36,909 nucleotides of DNA from Synergistaceae bacterium (GTDB taxonomy: Bacteria > Synergistota > Synergistia > Synergistales > Aminobacteriaceae). The notes below the pieces were generated by a model. It searched no databases and had not been told where the DNA came from. It saw nothing but the letters and a program-made list of their open reading frames with translations. The stretch spans positions 1 to 36,909 of the forward strand of contig JAISUL010000046.1 in NCBI GenBank assembly GCA_031272145.1. Direction: 5' to 3'. This document shows, piece after piece, positions 23,511 to 31,392 of the stretch (its first letter is position 1; each line of letters opens with the position of its first letter). A program made the position numbers and the translations under genes.

Positions 23511-24308
23511 ATGAACAACGCAAACGAGCCGAGCAGGCGCGCCTTGCTTGACGCCGCGGCCATCGAGTCCCTTGTCGACACCGCGCCGGTCAGGGACAAG
23601 GCGCTGGGCGTTTTCCCGCCGTGGCACAAGCGCGGCCATGTTCTGCCGGCGGAAGATCCGTCGATGCTGTACTCGCGCGAGTTGACGTGTCCGGCCTGCG
23701 GTTCGGCGTACAGGTGCACCATGCCGCGCGAGAGCAAGCTCGTGAAGACGGGCGAGGACTCCGACCTGCGCCAGCGCTACAAGGGCGTCGAGCCCATCTA
23801 CCACGCCGTGCCGGTGTGTCCCGACTGCCTCTTCGCCGCCCCGCTCGCGTACCACCAAAAGCCGCTCAAGCACCGGGACGAGCTGGCGGGCACCTTGGCG
23901 CACTACCGTCCGCTCGTCTCCGTGAAGGCCGACCGTGACGCGGACGACGTGTTCACGAGCTACTACTTAGCTCTGAAGTGCTCGGCGTTCTACCCCGACC
24001 GGGAGATGCTGGACGGCTGGCTGTGGCAGAGGCTGAGCCGCGTCTACGATGACTGCGGCGACTTGAACATGTCCCTCTTCGCGCTTCGGAAGGCGTACAA
24101 GGCGTATCAGACCGGCTTCTCCGTCTCCGAGCTGAGCTCCGCGCAGCTCCAGAGGACGGCCTACGCGATAGGCGACATGGCTGCGCGCCTGGGGGAGTAC
24201 GACAAGGCGCGGAGGTTCCTCTTCGAGACGAAGAAGATACGCGACGGCGCCGCGGCCATAAGGGACATGGCCGACCAAAGGCTGGAGTACGTCAACTCCA
24301 AGCTATGA
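23511..24308 (+). CDS. DUF2225-family protein (zinc-ribbon plus helical repeats)
   Basis: 265 residues. Two Cys pairs (LTCPACGSAYRC near residue 60 and VCPDCLFAAP near 103) form a probable zinc ribbon, followed by an alpha-helical, TPR-like region (LWQRLSRVYDDCGDLNMSLF, LGEYDKARRFLFETKKIR). This is the DUF2225 layout; its biochemical role is not established. It is embedded between the peptide importer and a further ABC ATPase, overlapping the latter as ATGA, so it is co-expressed with them. ATG 23511 has GGAGGTG upstream. Confidence 0.85.
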   Translation: MNNANEPSRRALLDAAAIESLVDTAPVRDKALGVFPPWHKRGHVLPAEDPSMLYSRELTCPACGSAYRCTMPRESKLVKTGEDSDLRQRYKGVEPIYHAVPVCPDCLFAAPLAYHQKPLKHRDELAGTLAHYRPLVSVKADRDADDVFTSYYLALKCSAFYPDREMLDGWLWQRLSRVYDDCGDLNMSLFALRKAYKAYQTGFSVSELSSAQLQRTAYAIGDMAARLGEYDKARRFLFETKKIRDGAAAIRDMADQRLEYVNSKL

Positions 24309-25138
24309 GAGTAGTTGTGGCAGCCGAGTCGCTCGGCGTGCAATACGGCGGATTTTGGGGCCGCAGCCCGGTCTGGGCTGTGCGAGGCGTGTCCTTCTCG
24401 CTTGCCCCAGGCGAGACCCTAGCCGTCGTCGGGGAGTCCGGCAGCGGCAAGACCACCCTTTTGCGCGCCCTGCTTGGGCTGGTCTCCACGTCGGAGGGGA
24501 GCGCGTCGTTCGACGGGGTCTCCTACTCCTCGATGACCGACGCCGAGAAGCTGGCGGCGCGGCGAAGGTGCGGCTACGCCCCCCAGGACCCTTACGCCTC
24601 GCTGCCCCCGACTCTGACCGTGTTCGGCGCTGTGGTCGAGCCTTGGAACATAGTAAAGGGCAAGGGAAGCAAGGGGAGCAAGGGGAGCAAGGAAGGGGAC
24701 GGAGCGGATAGGGCCAGGGCGCTTCTGGCCGAGATGAAGCTGCCTGAGGCGCTGTGGGGCGCAAGGGTGCGCTACGCCCTGTCGGGAGGCCAGAGGCAGA
24801 GGGTCGCGCTTGCCCGCGCCCTTGTGCTGGAGCCCGAGCTGCTTCTGTGCGACGAGCCCACCGCCATGCAGGACGCGTCCACGCGCGGCGAGGTGCTGGA
24901 CGTGCTCAAGCGGAGGGTCGCGGCCGGGGCTGCCATGATAATCGTCACCCACGACCTTCTTCTGGCACGCCGCGCCGCCGCCCGCACGATGGTCATGAAA
25001 AACGGCTCGGTGGTCGAGTCCGGCGAGTCGGAGGAAGTGTTCGAGCGCCCGAAGCACGAGTACACGAGGGCGCTGCTGGCCGCCCTGCCGAGGATAGCAT
25101 CGCAGCCTCTTCACCATGAGCGCCATCCTATGCTATAG
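24305..25138 (+). CDS. Additional ABC transporter ATPase, peptide-transporter type
   Basis: 277 residues. Walker A GESGSGKTTLLRA, Q-loop YAPQDPYASLPP, signature YALSGGQRQRVALARAL, Walker B LLLCDEPTAMQDA and switch MIIVTHDLLLARR are all present, so the ATPase should work. It lacks the Cys-rich C-terminal extension of DppD/DppF. A Lys/Gly/Ser insert (KGKGSKGSKGSKEGDG, residues ~118-134) is encoded by in-frame nonamer repeats. There is no extra permease pair nearby; it may be an alternative ATPase for the same permeases. ATG overlaps the DUF2225 stop. Confidence 0.85.
   Translation: MRVVVAAESLGVQYGGFWGRSPVWAVRGVSFSLAPGETLAVVGESGSGKTTLLRALLGLVSTSEGSASFDGVSYSSMTDAEKLAARRRCGYAPQDPYASLPPTLTVFGAVVEPWNIVKGKGSKGSKGSKEGDGADRARALLAEMKLPEALWGARVRYALSGGQRQRVALARALVLEPELLLCDEPTAMQDASTRGEVLDVLKRRVAAGAAMIIVTHDLLLARRAAARTMVMKNGSVVESGESEEVFERPKHEYTRALLAALPRIASQPLHHERHPML
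24665..24691. repeat. In-frame GGGAGCAAG nonamer repeat
   Basis: Three units of 9 nt (first GGAAGCAAG, then two GGGAGCAAG) encode Gly-Ser-Lys three times, residues 121-129 of the ABC ATPase. A change in unit number keeps the frame and alters loop length only. Confidence 0.85.
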
Positions 25139-25139
25139 T
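25131..25139 (+). promoter_or_regulatory. Extended -10 for the downstream block
   Basis: TGCTATAGT overlaps the end of the ABC ATPase gene and lies about 40 nt before the TTG start at 25179. No good -35 is visible. It could start a separate transcript for the envelope genes that follow. Confidence 0.45.
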
Positions 25140-25178
25140 TTGCCACGTGTTGTTTTATACGCTGTGGAGGTGTTTCGC

Positions 25179-26555
25179 TTGGCCGAAACGATCGAGTTCG
25201 CGCGGTGGAAGAACGTGCCAGAGGTTGCCGCCGCCGCCGCGGAAGTCGAAGACAAGTTCGTTGCGTACGTCAGTGGCCTAGCCGGTCATATAGAGTCAAT
25301 CCGGCTGAGCATGGCCGACACGTACTGGGATTTGCTCATAGAGCTCCTGCGCGCCCAGACCGAGCCGTTCCCCAAGGCTCTGAGCTTCGACGAGCAAGAG
25401 CGCATGTTCATAGACTTCGGATATATGGGGGACCGCATAACACCGCTTAATCCAAATTTCGACATGGCGCAGGTTCTTCACTCCAAGACGGAGCTGGGGG
25501 TCTTTCCGTTCATGACCTTCTCGGACTTCATAGCGGAGGGGTGGGCTGTGATAACGGGGCAGGAGCCGCCCGTGCCGGTGTGCGGCGCCTCGACGGACAT
25601 GCGGATGCGGGCTATGGAAAGGCGCCTCCGCACCCTGCTGGACGACCGCGACGAGACCCTTATGAAGCTGGCCGAGACGGTGCACGAAAAGGACATTGTC
25701 CCGGTGCTGGAGGTGCTTAACGAGTGCCTGTCGTCCGCCATGAAGGTGGAGCATAGAATGAGGGAGTTCCGCGAGGCCGACGACTCCCTGAGGCGCTACC
25801 TGCTGCGCGAGAGGACGCGCTACGTCGAGGCGGAGCGCAAGATGCGCGACATACTGGTCTCCGCGAGCCTGCCGCGCTACGCGTTCGACGAGTTCTACGC
25901 CCTGCACGAGAGCGGCAAGATAGCCGCCATAAAGCTGATATACCTCCGGCAAGAGGAGGAGAAGACCGAGAGAAGGGTGAAGCGGACGACCAACACATCC
26001 GTCCAGCTGTCCCAGGATATGATGCGCAAGGAGTTCGAGCTCTACGTTCTGTCCAAGAGGGACAGCATCTACGCGCCGACGAAGCTGGCGAGCTACGAGC
26101 GCTCGCTCCTGACGCCTAGGGACAGCGCGCCTGCCACCTACGCCGAGATGTCCCAGGCCGTCAACAGGCTGTGCGAGCCGGACATGGAGATGTTCGCCGT
26201 TGCGAAGGTGCGCATGTACGGCGTGCCCCGCGTGGTGTTCGTGCCTGGGCAGGGCCTTGGGAGCTACGACCCGGCCGAGCACGCGGTGATGATACCGGTC
26301 TTCCCCGTGACGTCCATCGAGAAGGCAGTGCTGTACGGAATGGCGTCGTTCCGCTGGTTCGGCGACGACGACAGAGTAGTGCGAGGCCCCTACGAGCTCC
26401 TGAAGGAGAACAGGGGAAAGTCGGAAGAGGTGATCGCAGCCTCGTTCCGCCGCGACTACTTCAACTGGATCGCAAAGGAAGAGAGCGGGTACAAGGTGCT
26501 GAACAGCACCGTCCGCCGCACGTTCGAGCGGGTACTCGCAAGAGGAGAGGATTAA
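25179..26555 (+). CDS. Protein of unknown function, largely helical
   Basis: 458 residues from TTG 25179, chosen because TGGAGGTG lies about 6 nt upstream. I do not recognise a family. No signal peptide or membrane helix is evident. Residues ~140-330 are charged and likely coiled-coil (RRLRTLLDDRDETLMKLAET, LRRYLLRERTRYVEAERKMR). The C-terminal third is more globular, with VRMYGVPRVVFVPGQGLGSY and MASFRWFGDDDRVVRGPYEL. It lies 13 nt upstream of the phospholipid methyltransferase-like gene, so it probably shares an operon with envelope-lipid genes. Confidence 0.75.
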   Translation: MAETIEFARWKNVPEVAAAAAEVEDKFVAYVSGLAGHIESIRLSMADTYWDLLIELLRAQTEPFPKALSFDEQERMFIDFGYMGDRITPLNPNFDMAQVLHSKTELGVFPFMTFSDFIAEGWAVITGQEPPVPVCGASTDMRMRAMERRLRTLLDDRDETLMKLAETVHEKDIVPVLEVLNECLSSAMKVEHRMREFREADDSLRRYLLRERTRYVEAERKMRDILVSASLPRYAFDEFYALHESGKIAAIKLIYLRQEEEKTERRVKRTTNTSVQLSQDMMRKEFELYVLSKRDSIYAPTKLASYERSLLTPRDSAPATYAEMSQAVNRLCEPDMEMFAVAKVRMYGVPRVVFVPGQGLGSYDPAEHAVMIPVFPVTSIEKAVLYGMASFRWFGDDDRVVRGPYELLKENRGKSEEVIAASFRRDYFNWIAKEESGYKVLNSTVRRTFERVLARGED

Positions 26556-26568
26556 ACGGAGGCCTCCG

Positions 26569-27201
26569 ATGGGAAACTACTACATGAACCTGCGGCGAAA
26601 AAGCAAGCGGCTGCTGTCGCGCATAACCGAGGGGGTCATGTTTCTGAACCGCTTCGTCGACAAGCCAAGCCGCGTGGGGAGCATAACCCCAAGTTCGTCG
26701 TACCTCGCAGGGGCAATGATGAGCAAAATAGACTGGAGCTGCGTCCACAACGCCGCGGAGCTCGGCGCTGGAACCGGCGTCTTCACCAGAACCATGCTCC
26801 GCAAGCTGAAGGGCGGGCAGCTGCTGGTGTTCGAGATAGACCCGACGCTCGCCGCGATGATCGAGCATGAACACCCAGGCCTGAAGGTCTACGGCGACGC
26901 GCGGGAGCTCCCGGCGATCATGGCCGGCATGGGCGTGGACAAGCTCGACTGCGTGGTGTCCAGCCTGCCGTTCGCGGTGCTGCCGCCGCGCGTGACCGCC
27001 GGAGTGCTGGAGGCGGTGGACAGGTGCCTCAGGCCTGGCGGGAAGTTCATAGCCTACCAGTACTCAAGGCAGATGAGGCCGCACTTCGAGAAGAGGTTCG
27101 CGGACGTCCGCATCTCCTTCGTGCTGCGCAACGTGCCGCCGGCGTTCGTCTACGAGTGCACGGCGCGAGGAGGGGAGGGTATAGGATGTACGGGCCTCTG
27201 A
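26569..27201 (+). CDS. Phospholipid N-methyltransferase-like SAM methyltransferase
   Basis: 210 residues. The N-terminal VGSITPSSSYLAGAM motif is typical of the PmtA/rRNA-dimethylase-like phospholipid methyltransferases; SAM motif I is AAELGAGTGVFTRTML, followed by LVFEIDPTLA. VVSSLPFAVLPP matches the acceptor-site motif of this group. Such enzymes methylate phosphatidylethanolamine, but related proteins with other acceptors exist, so the product is uncertain. It overlaps the next gene by 16 nt and sits in a run of membrane-lipid genes ending in cdsA. ATG 26569 follows a GGAGG site. Confidence 0.75.
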   Translation: MGNYYMNLRRKSKRLLSRITEGVMFLNRFVDKPSRVGSITPSSSYLAGAMMSKIDWSCVHNAAELGAGTGVFTRTMLRKLKGGQLLVFEIDPTLAAMIEHEHPGLKVYGDARELPAIMAGMGVDKLDCVVSSLPFAVLPPRVTAGVLEAVDRCLRPGGKFIAYQYSRQMRPHFEKRFADVRISFVLRNVPPAFVYECTARGGEGIGCTGL

Positions 27202-28121
27202 CCGACGCGGACTTCGTCCCCCTGTCGATGGACCGCCGCGACGAGTACTCCGCTTTGTTCGCCGCCTCCGCCCAAAAGGCCTCGGACTACTCCTTCGTGA
27301 ACATATGGGGCTGGTCGGAGGAGCGCCGGTACGAGTGGGCGTTCCGCGACGGTCTGTGCTGGCTGCGCCTGACCAACGTCAGCCCGCCGGAGTACTGGGC
27401 GCCGGTCGGAAACTGGGATAGGGACTGGAGCAGCGCGCTTGAGGGACTCTTCCCGAACGGCGCCGCGTTCAGCCGGGTGCCGGAGGTTCTGGCCGACATG
27501 TGGCGCGGCATACAGAGCGTGGAGCTCGAGGAGCAGCGCTCCCAGTGGGAGTACCTCTACGACCGCGACAGGCTCGTGAGCCTCTCCGGCAACCTAATGC
27601 ATAAGAAAAAGAACCTCCTGGCCCAGTTTCAGAAGCTCTACGACTACAGGTACGATCCGATCTGCCCGGCCCGGCTCGGCGACATAAGGGCGCTTCAGGC
27701 CGAGTGGCTGGCCTGGCGCGGCGGCGATGAGTCACCGGGTCTGGCCGCCGAGAACACAGCCGTGGCCCGCGTCCTGGACAAGTGGGAGGAGCTCGACGGC
27801 CTGCTCGGCGGCTGCATCTCAGTCAAAGACGAGGCGTCAGGCGAGAGAAAAATAATCGCCTACACCATAGCCGAGGACCTCGGCGACGGCTCGGTCGTCA
27901 TTCACTTCGAGAAGGGCATCGACAGCTACAAGGGCGTGTACCAGGCGATAAACCAGATGTTCCTGGCCAACGCGCCGCAGTTCACGACGGTCAACCGCGA
28001 GCAGGACATGGGCTCGGAGGGCATACGGCGTGCCAAGGAGTCCTACCACCCGACCGGATTTCTTAAAAAATACCAAGTGCGTTTCACAGGGCCAGCTGGC
28101 ACTGCGGGGGCGGCGAATTGA
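27186..28121 (+). CDS. DUF2156 protein (aminoacyl-phosphatidylglycerol synthase-like GNAT fold)
   Basis: 311 residues. QWEYLYDRDRLVSLSGNLMH and KKKNLLAQFQKLYDYRY near residues 119-158 and VNREQDMGSEGIRRAKESYH near the C terminus are DUF2156 landmarks. The family is related to the catalytic domain of MprF, which transfers amino acids from tRNA to phosphatidylglycerol; the stand-alone soluble form here has unknown substrate. It has no membrane helices. The ATG at 27186 follows GGAGGGGAGG and overlaps the methyltransferase end. The next gene (cdsA) overlaps its stop as TTGA. Confidence 0.8.
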   Translation: MYGPLTDADFVPLSMDRRDEYSALFAASAQKASDYSFVNIWGWSEERRYEWAFRDGLCWLRLTNVSPPEYWAPVGNWDRDWSSALEGLFPNGAAFSRVPEVLADMWRGIQSVELEEQRSQWEYLYDRDRLVSLSGNLMHKKKNLLAQFQKLYDYRYDPICPARLGDIRALQAEWLAWRGGDESPGLAAENTAVARVLDKWEELDGLLGGCISVKDEASGERKIIAYTIAEDLGDGSVVIHFEKGIDSYKGVYQAINQMFLANAPQFTTVNREQDMGSEGIRRAKESYHPTGFLKKYQVRFTGPAGTAGAAN

Positions 28122-28933
28122 GCAACCTGTTCATGCGGGCGCTCAGCGGCGGGGGCGTGGTGCTGTGCGTGCTCGGCGGCGTGATATGGGGCGGGCGGGT
28201 GTGGTTTGCCATCGCATGCGTGGCGGCCCTGCTCTCCCTCTCGGAGTACTACAAGCTGCTCGCGTCTCAGGCGTCGCAGGTACGGGTCTCGCGCGGCATA
28301 GGCTACGTCTCGGCCATAGCGGTCATGCTTGCCGCGTCGGGCAGGCCTAGGCCGATCTCCATAGCGATGATCCTGTCCCTGGCCGTGTTCGCCGTCTTCA
28401 TGGTCGAGATCGTCAGGCGCCAGACCTCCGGCGTGAGCCGCGCCGTGAGCAACGCCGGAGGAACCGTCTCGGGAATCCTGTTCGTCGTGGTGCCCTGGGC
28501 CTGCCTTGTGATGCTGGGCTCCCTGCCGACCGGACGGCTCGTGCTGTTCTCCCTGTTCGCCTGCACGTGGAGCTGCGACGTCGCCGCGTACCTGATCGGC
28601 GCCGCTTGGGGGCGGTACCTCCTCTGCGACAAGGTCAGCCCGAAAAAGACGTGGGAGGGCTTCATAGGCGGCGCGCTCGGCAGCATCCTGATGATCGCGC
28701 TTATCATATTCTACCGCGACCAGCCTCCGTTCCCCCTGCTGACGGTCGGCGTGATATGCGCGCTAGCAGGGCAGTTCGGCGACCTGGCCGAGTCGCTGCT
28801 CAAGCGCGAGTGCGGCGCCAAGGACTCCGGCAGGCTCATCCCAGGCCACGGCGGCATGCTCGACCGCTTCGACAGCGTCCTGGTCAACGGCCTGCTGACA
28901 TACATGGTCTTCGGGGCGGTGGGCAGCGTATGA
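28118..28933 (+). CDS. cdsA: Phosphatidate cytidylyltransferase
   Basis: 271 residues, multi-spanning. The C-terminal signature LLKRECGAKDSGRLIPGHGG followed by MLDRFDSVLVNG is the CdsA motif with its catalytic Asp residues; KVSPKKTWEGFIGG precedes it. The enzyme makes CDP-diacylglycerol from phosphatidate and CTP, the precursor of bacterial phospholipids. It starts at TTG 28118, overlapping the DUF2156 stop, and its own stop overlaps the dxr ATG. In most bacteria uppS stands directly upstream; here it does not. Confidence 0.95.
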   Translation: MSNLFMRALSGGGVVLCVLGGVIWGGRVWFAIACVAALLSLSEYYKLLASQASQVRVSRGIGYVSAIAVMLAASGRPRPISIAMILSLAVFAVFMVEIVRRQTSGVSRAVSNAGGTVSGILFVVVPWACLVMLGSLPTGRLVLFSLFACTWSCDVAAYLIGAAWGRYLLCDKVSPKKTWEGFIGGALGSILMIALIIFYRDQPPFPLLTVGVICALAGQFGDLAESLLKRECGAKDSGRLIPGHGGMLDRFDSVLVNGLLTYMVFGAVGSV

Positions 28934-30075
28934 AGCGCGTCGCCGTCATAGGCGCAACGGGCAGCGTCGGCAGCGCGGTCATGGACGTATGCCGCTCGTT
29001 CCGCGGCGAGGTCGAGGTCGTGGCCATGGCCGCCGCGGGCAACGCCGAGAAGCTTGCGTCCCTAGCGCGCGAGTTCGGAACACGAGTACTTTGCATCGCC
29101 GAAAACACCGCAGCGTTAAAGCGGCTTGTTGCTCCGGACGTGAAAATTCTGTCGGGCGGCTCCGGCCTCCGCGCAATAGCGATAGGTGAAGCAGGAGGGG
29201 CAGAACACGTCGTGTTCGCCTCCTCCGGCACAGCCGCGATAGGCGCCCTGATGGACGCGCTTTCCTCCGGCATCGAGGTGTCCCTGGCGAACAAGGAGAG
29301 CGTGGTGGTCGGAGGTCCCTGGGTGATGCCCCTTGCGCATAACGCGAGCCTGCGCCCGCTCGACAGCGAGCACAACGCCGTGTGGCAGTGCCTCCGCGGA
29401 GAGTCGGCACCTCCCAAGAAGGTGTACTTAACCGCGTCGGGCGGCCCGTTCCGCAGGATGAGCGCGGACGAGATGCGCCGCGTGACGCCCGAAATGGCGC
29501 TGAAGCACCCGGTCTGGAGCATGGGGGCGAAGATCACGGTGGACAGCGCCACTCTGATGAACAAGGGCATAGAGCTGATAGAGGCGTCGTTCCTGTTCGA
29601 TCTGGCGCCGGATCAGCTTGATGCGCTGGTGTCGCCCGGCTCGTTCGTCCACGGCATGGTCGAGTTCGAGGACGGGTTTGTAAAGATGCTCGCCGGCTCC
29701 CCCGACATGAGGCTCCCAGCAGTGTCATGCCTGTTCTGGCCAACCCGCCCGCCCCTCCCCGCCGAGTGGAACCTGACTCCAACCCTAATGAGCGTCCCCC
29801 TGGAGCCAGCCGACGAGGAGCGCTTCCCCGCCCTGCGCATAGCGAAAGAGGCCATGAGGCGCGGCGGCGCGTACCCGCCCCTGCTGGTAGGAGCCGACGA
29901 GGCGGCGGTGGCGCGGTTCCTGCGCGGCGAGATAGCCTTCACGGAGATAGCCGAGACGGTGGAGGAGACATTGGCGTCCTACTCCGGCCCAGCCCCAAGC
30001 TCGCTAGGCGACGCCCTTGATATAATGGCCTGGGCAAGGGCTCGGGCCGATGGCCATAGGAGGAGTTTTTCATGA
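28930..30075 (+). CDS. dxr: 1-deoxy-D-xylulose 5-phosphate reductoisomerase
   Basis: 381 residues, normal for Dxr. NADPH-binding VIGATGSVGSAVMDV at the N terminus; catalytic segments LANKESVVVGG, PLDSEHNAVWQCLRG, LTASGGPFRRM, and ITVDSATLMNKGIELIEA. It converts DXP to 2-C-methyl-D-erythritol 4-phosphate, the first committed step of the MEP isoprenoid pathway. The ATG overlaps the cdsA stop as ATGA. ispG lies three genes downstream, so two MEP enzymes share this block. Confidence 0.96.
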   Translation: MKRVAVIGATGSVGSAVMDVCRSFRGEVEVVAMAAAGNAEKLASLAREFGTRVLCIAENTAALKRLVAPDVKILSGGSGLRAIAIGEAGGAEHVVFASSGTAAIGALMDALSSGIEVSLANKESVVVGGPWVMPLAHNASLRPLDSEHNAVWQCLRGESAPPKKVYLTASGGPFRRMSADEMRRVTPEMALKHPVWSMGAKITVDSATLMNKGIELIEASFLFDLAPDQLDALVSPGSFVHGMVEFEDGFVKMLAGSPDMRLPAVSCLFWPTRPPLPAEWNLTPTLMSVPLEPADEERFPALRIAKEAMRRGGAYPPLLVGADEAAVARFLRGEIAFTEIAETVEETLASYSGPAPSSLGDALDIMAWARARADGHRRSFS

Positions 30076-30227
30076 TAACAGTGGACGCTGCGGTCGAAAG
30101 CGTCGGCATGGCGGCACTGCGCGAGGCGCAAGAGACCATGCGCGGCGAGGCAGAGCGCCTCGGCCTGCGAGACGAGCAGGACGTGGTGGACATGATCGGC
30201 GAGGTTCGCAGGGCAAGACGACGTTGA
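30072..30227 (+). CDS. Small protein, antitoxin-like C-terminal helix
   Basis: 51 residues (MITVDAAVESVGMAALREAQ, then ETMRGEAERLGLRDEQDVVD and a basic end RRARRR). The start has GGAGGAG 6 nt upstream and overlaps the dxr stop as ATGA, which argues for real translation. The pattern EAxxLGLxDEQDVVDMIxEVR resembles the C-terminal tail of small antitoxins paired with PIN or similar toxins, but no toxin gene follows. Family assignment is uncertain; it may be an orphan remnant or a genuine small protein of the operon. Confidence 0.55.
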   Translation: MITVDAAVESVGMAALREAQETMRGEAERLGLRDEQDVVDMIGEVRRARRR

Positions 30228-30246
30228 CGTGGCGATGGGGATTTTT

Positions 30247-30277
30247 TTGACGTCGCGGTCGAAAAACCGCGTATACT
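30247..30277 (+). promoter_or_regulatory. Promoter of rseP-ispG with a dyad in a 19-nt spacer
   Basis: TTGACG (30247-30252) and TATACT (30272-30277) are separated by 19 nt. The spacer contains an inverted repeat CGCGGT-CGAAAA-ACCGCG (30254-30271) that fills nearly all of it. Long spacers with internal dyads are typical of MerR-type regulated promoters. No MerR regulator gene other than the recombinase head is seen in this window. As RNA the repeat could also form a hairpin. Confidence 0.5.
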
Positions 30278-30329
30278 TACTCCTAATCTATTTTTAGAAA
30301 TCTTTGAAACAAGGGAGATAATTTCGTAA

Positions 30330-31385
30330 ATGATTGCTTTTCTGTGGAGCTTCGTTTCGTTCGTCGTGGTCATCGCGATATGCGTTCTGGTTCACGAGTA
30401 CGGACACTACATAACGGCGCGGCTCGTGGGCGTTCAGGTGCATGAGTTCTCGCTCGGCATGGGGCCGCTGCTCAAGCAGAAGGTTGGGCACAACGGGGAG
30501 AACCGCATGCTTTGGTCGCTGCGCGCGCTGCCGATCGGGGGCTCGTGCCGCGTGGCGGGGATGGGCGAGGACGAGGAGGGCGAGACCGTCGCGGCCGGAA
30601 GGGGATTCAACGAACAGCCGGGGTGGAAGCGCTTCCTCATCCTGCTGGACGGGTCTTTGTTCAACATCATCCTCGCCTTCCTGCTGACGGCCTTCCTCTT
30701 GGCCGGGCACGGAGCGCAGGACATGAGCGACACCCGCATAGGAACCCTCATAGACGGCTTCCCCGCAAAAGAGGCCGGACTCATGGAGGGCGACCGCATA
30801 GTCAAGGTGAACGGCGCCGCCGTCTCCGACTGGCGCGGTATGACGGCACGCATGCGTGAGGCCGCCGACAGCGTCGTCCTGACGGTCGACAGGGACGGGC
30901 GCGAGTTCGACCTGACCGTGGCGCTCCGCTTCGACAAGGAGTCCGGCAGCCAGATGCTCGGCATAACCCCGGCGATCAAGCGGCTGGCACCAGCCGACGC
31001 CCTCGGCGGAGCGCTCCGCTACGTGTGGCACGCGACGGCGCTGACCGTGCGCGCCCTGGTGAACTTCGTGTTCAGGCAGCAGGAGGTCGAGGTGACCGGC
31101 CCTGTCGGCATAGCCGCGATGTCGGGGCGGGCGATGAGCGGCGGCTTCTGGAGCTTCGTGCTGTTCCTCGCCGTGATCAACCTGAGCCTCGGAATCCTGA
31201 ACCTCATCCCCTTCCCAGCGCTGGACGGGGGCCGGATATTCTTCGTCCTGCTCGAGATGGTCTTCCGCCGCCGGCTGCCCGAAAAGGTCGAGAACTGGAT
31301 CCACACCACGGGCTTCGTCCTGCTGATCCTCATTATGCTCATCGTGACCTGGCAGGACATATCGCGCATGTTCTTCTCCGACTGA
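30330..31385 (+). CDS. rseP: Site-2 intramembrane metalloprotease RseP
   Basis: 351 residues. Zinc-binding HEYGH at residues 22-26 in the first membrane helix, a single PDZ domain (about 130-205: IGTLIDGFPAKEAGLMEGDR, IVKVNGAAVSDW) and the third zinc ligand region NLIPFPALDGGR near residue 270. RseP cleaves membrane-embedded anti-sigma factors and signal-peptide remnants. E. coli RseP has two PDZ domains; one is normal in the Gram-positive-type RasP form. Position between dxr and ispG is a conserved bacterial arrangement. Confidence 0.94.
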   Translation: MIAFLWSFVSFVVVIAICVLVHEYGHYITARLVGVQVHEFSLGMGPLLKQKVGHNGENRMLWSLRALPIGGSCRVAGMGEDEEGETVAAGRGFNEQPGWKRFLILLDGSLFNIILAFLLTAFLLAGHGAQDMSDTRIGTLIDGFPAKEAGLMEGDRIVKVNGAAVSDWRGMTARMREAADSVVLTVDRDGREFDLTVALRFDKESGSQMLGITPAIKRLAPADALGGALRYVWHATALTVRALVNFVFRQQEVEVTGPVGIAAMSGRAMSGGFWSFVLFLAVINLSLGILNLIPFPALDGGRIFFVLLEMVFRRRLPEKVENWIHTTGFVLLILIMLIVTWQDISRMFFSD

Positions 31386-31392
31386 TGCAACT

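Noticed and set aside
24665-24691. Nonamer repeat in the ABC ATPase as a phase-variation switch
   Set aside because: Nine is a multiple of three, so unit changes only alter a GSK loop and never the frame.
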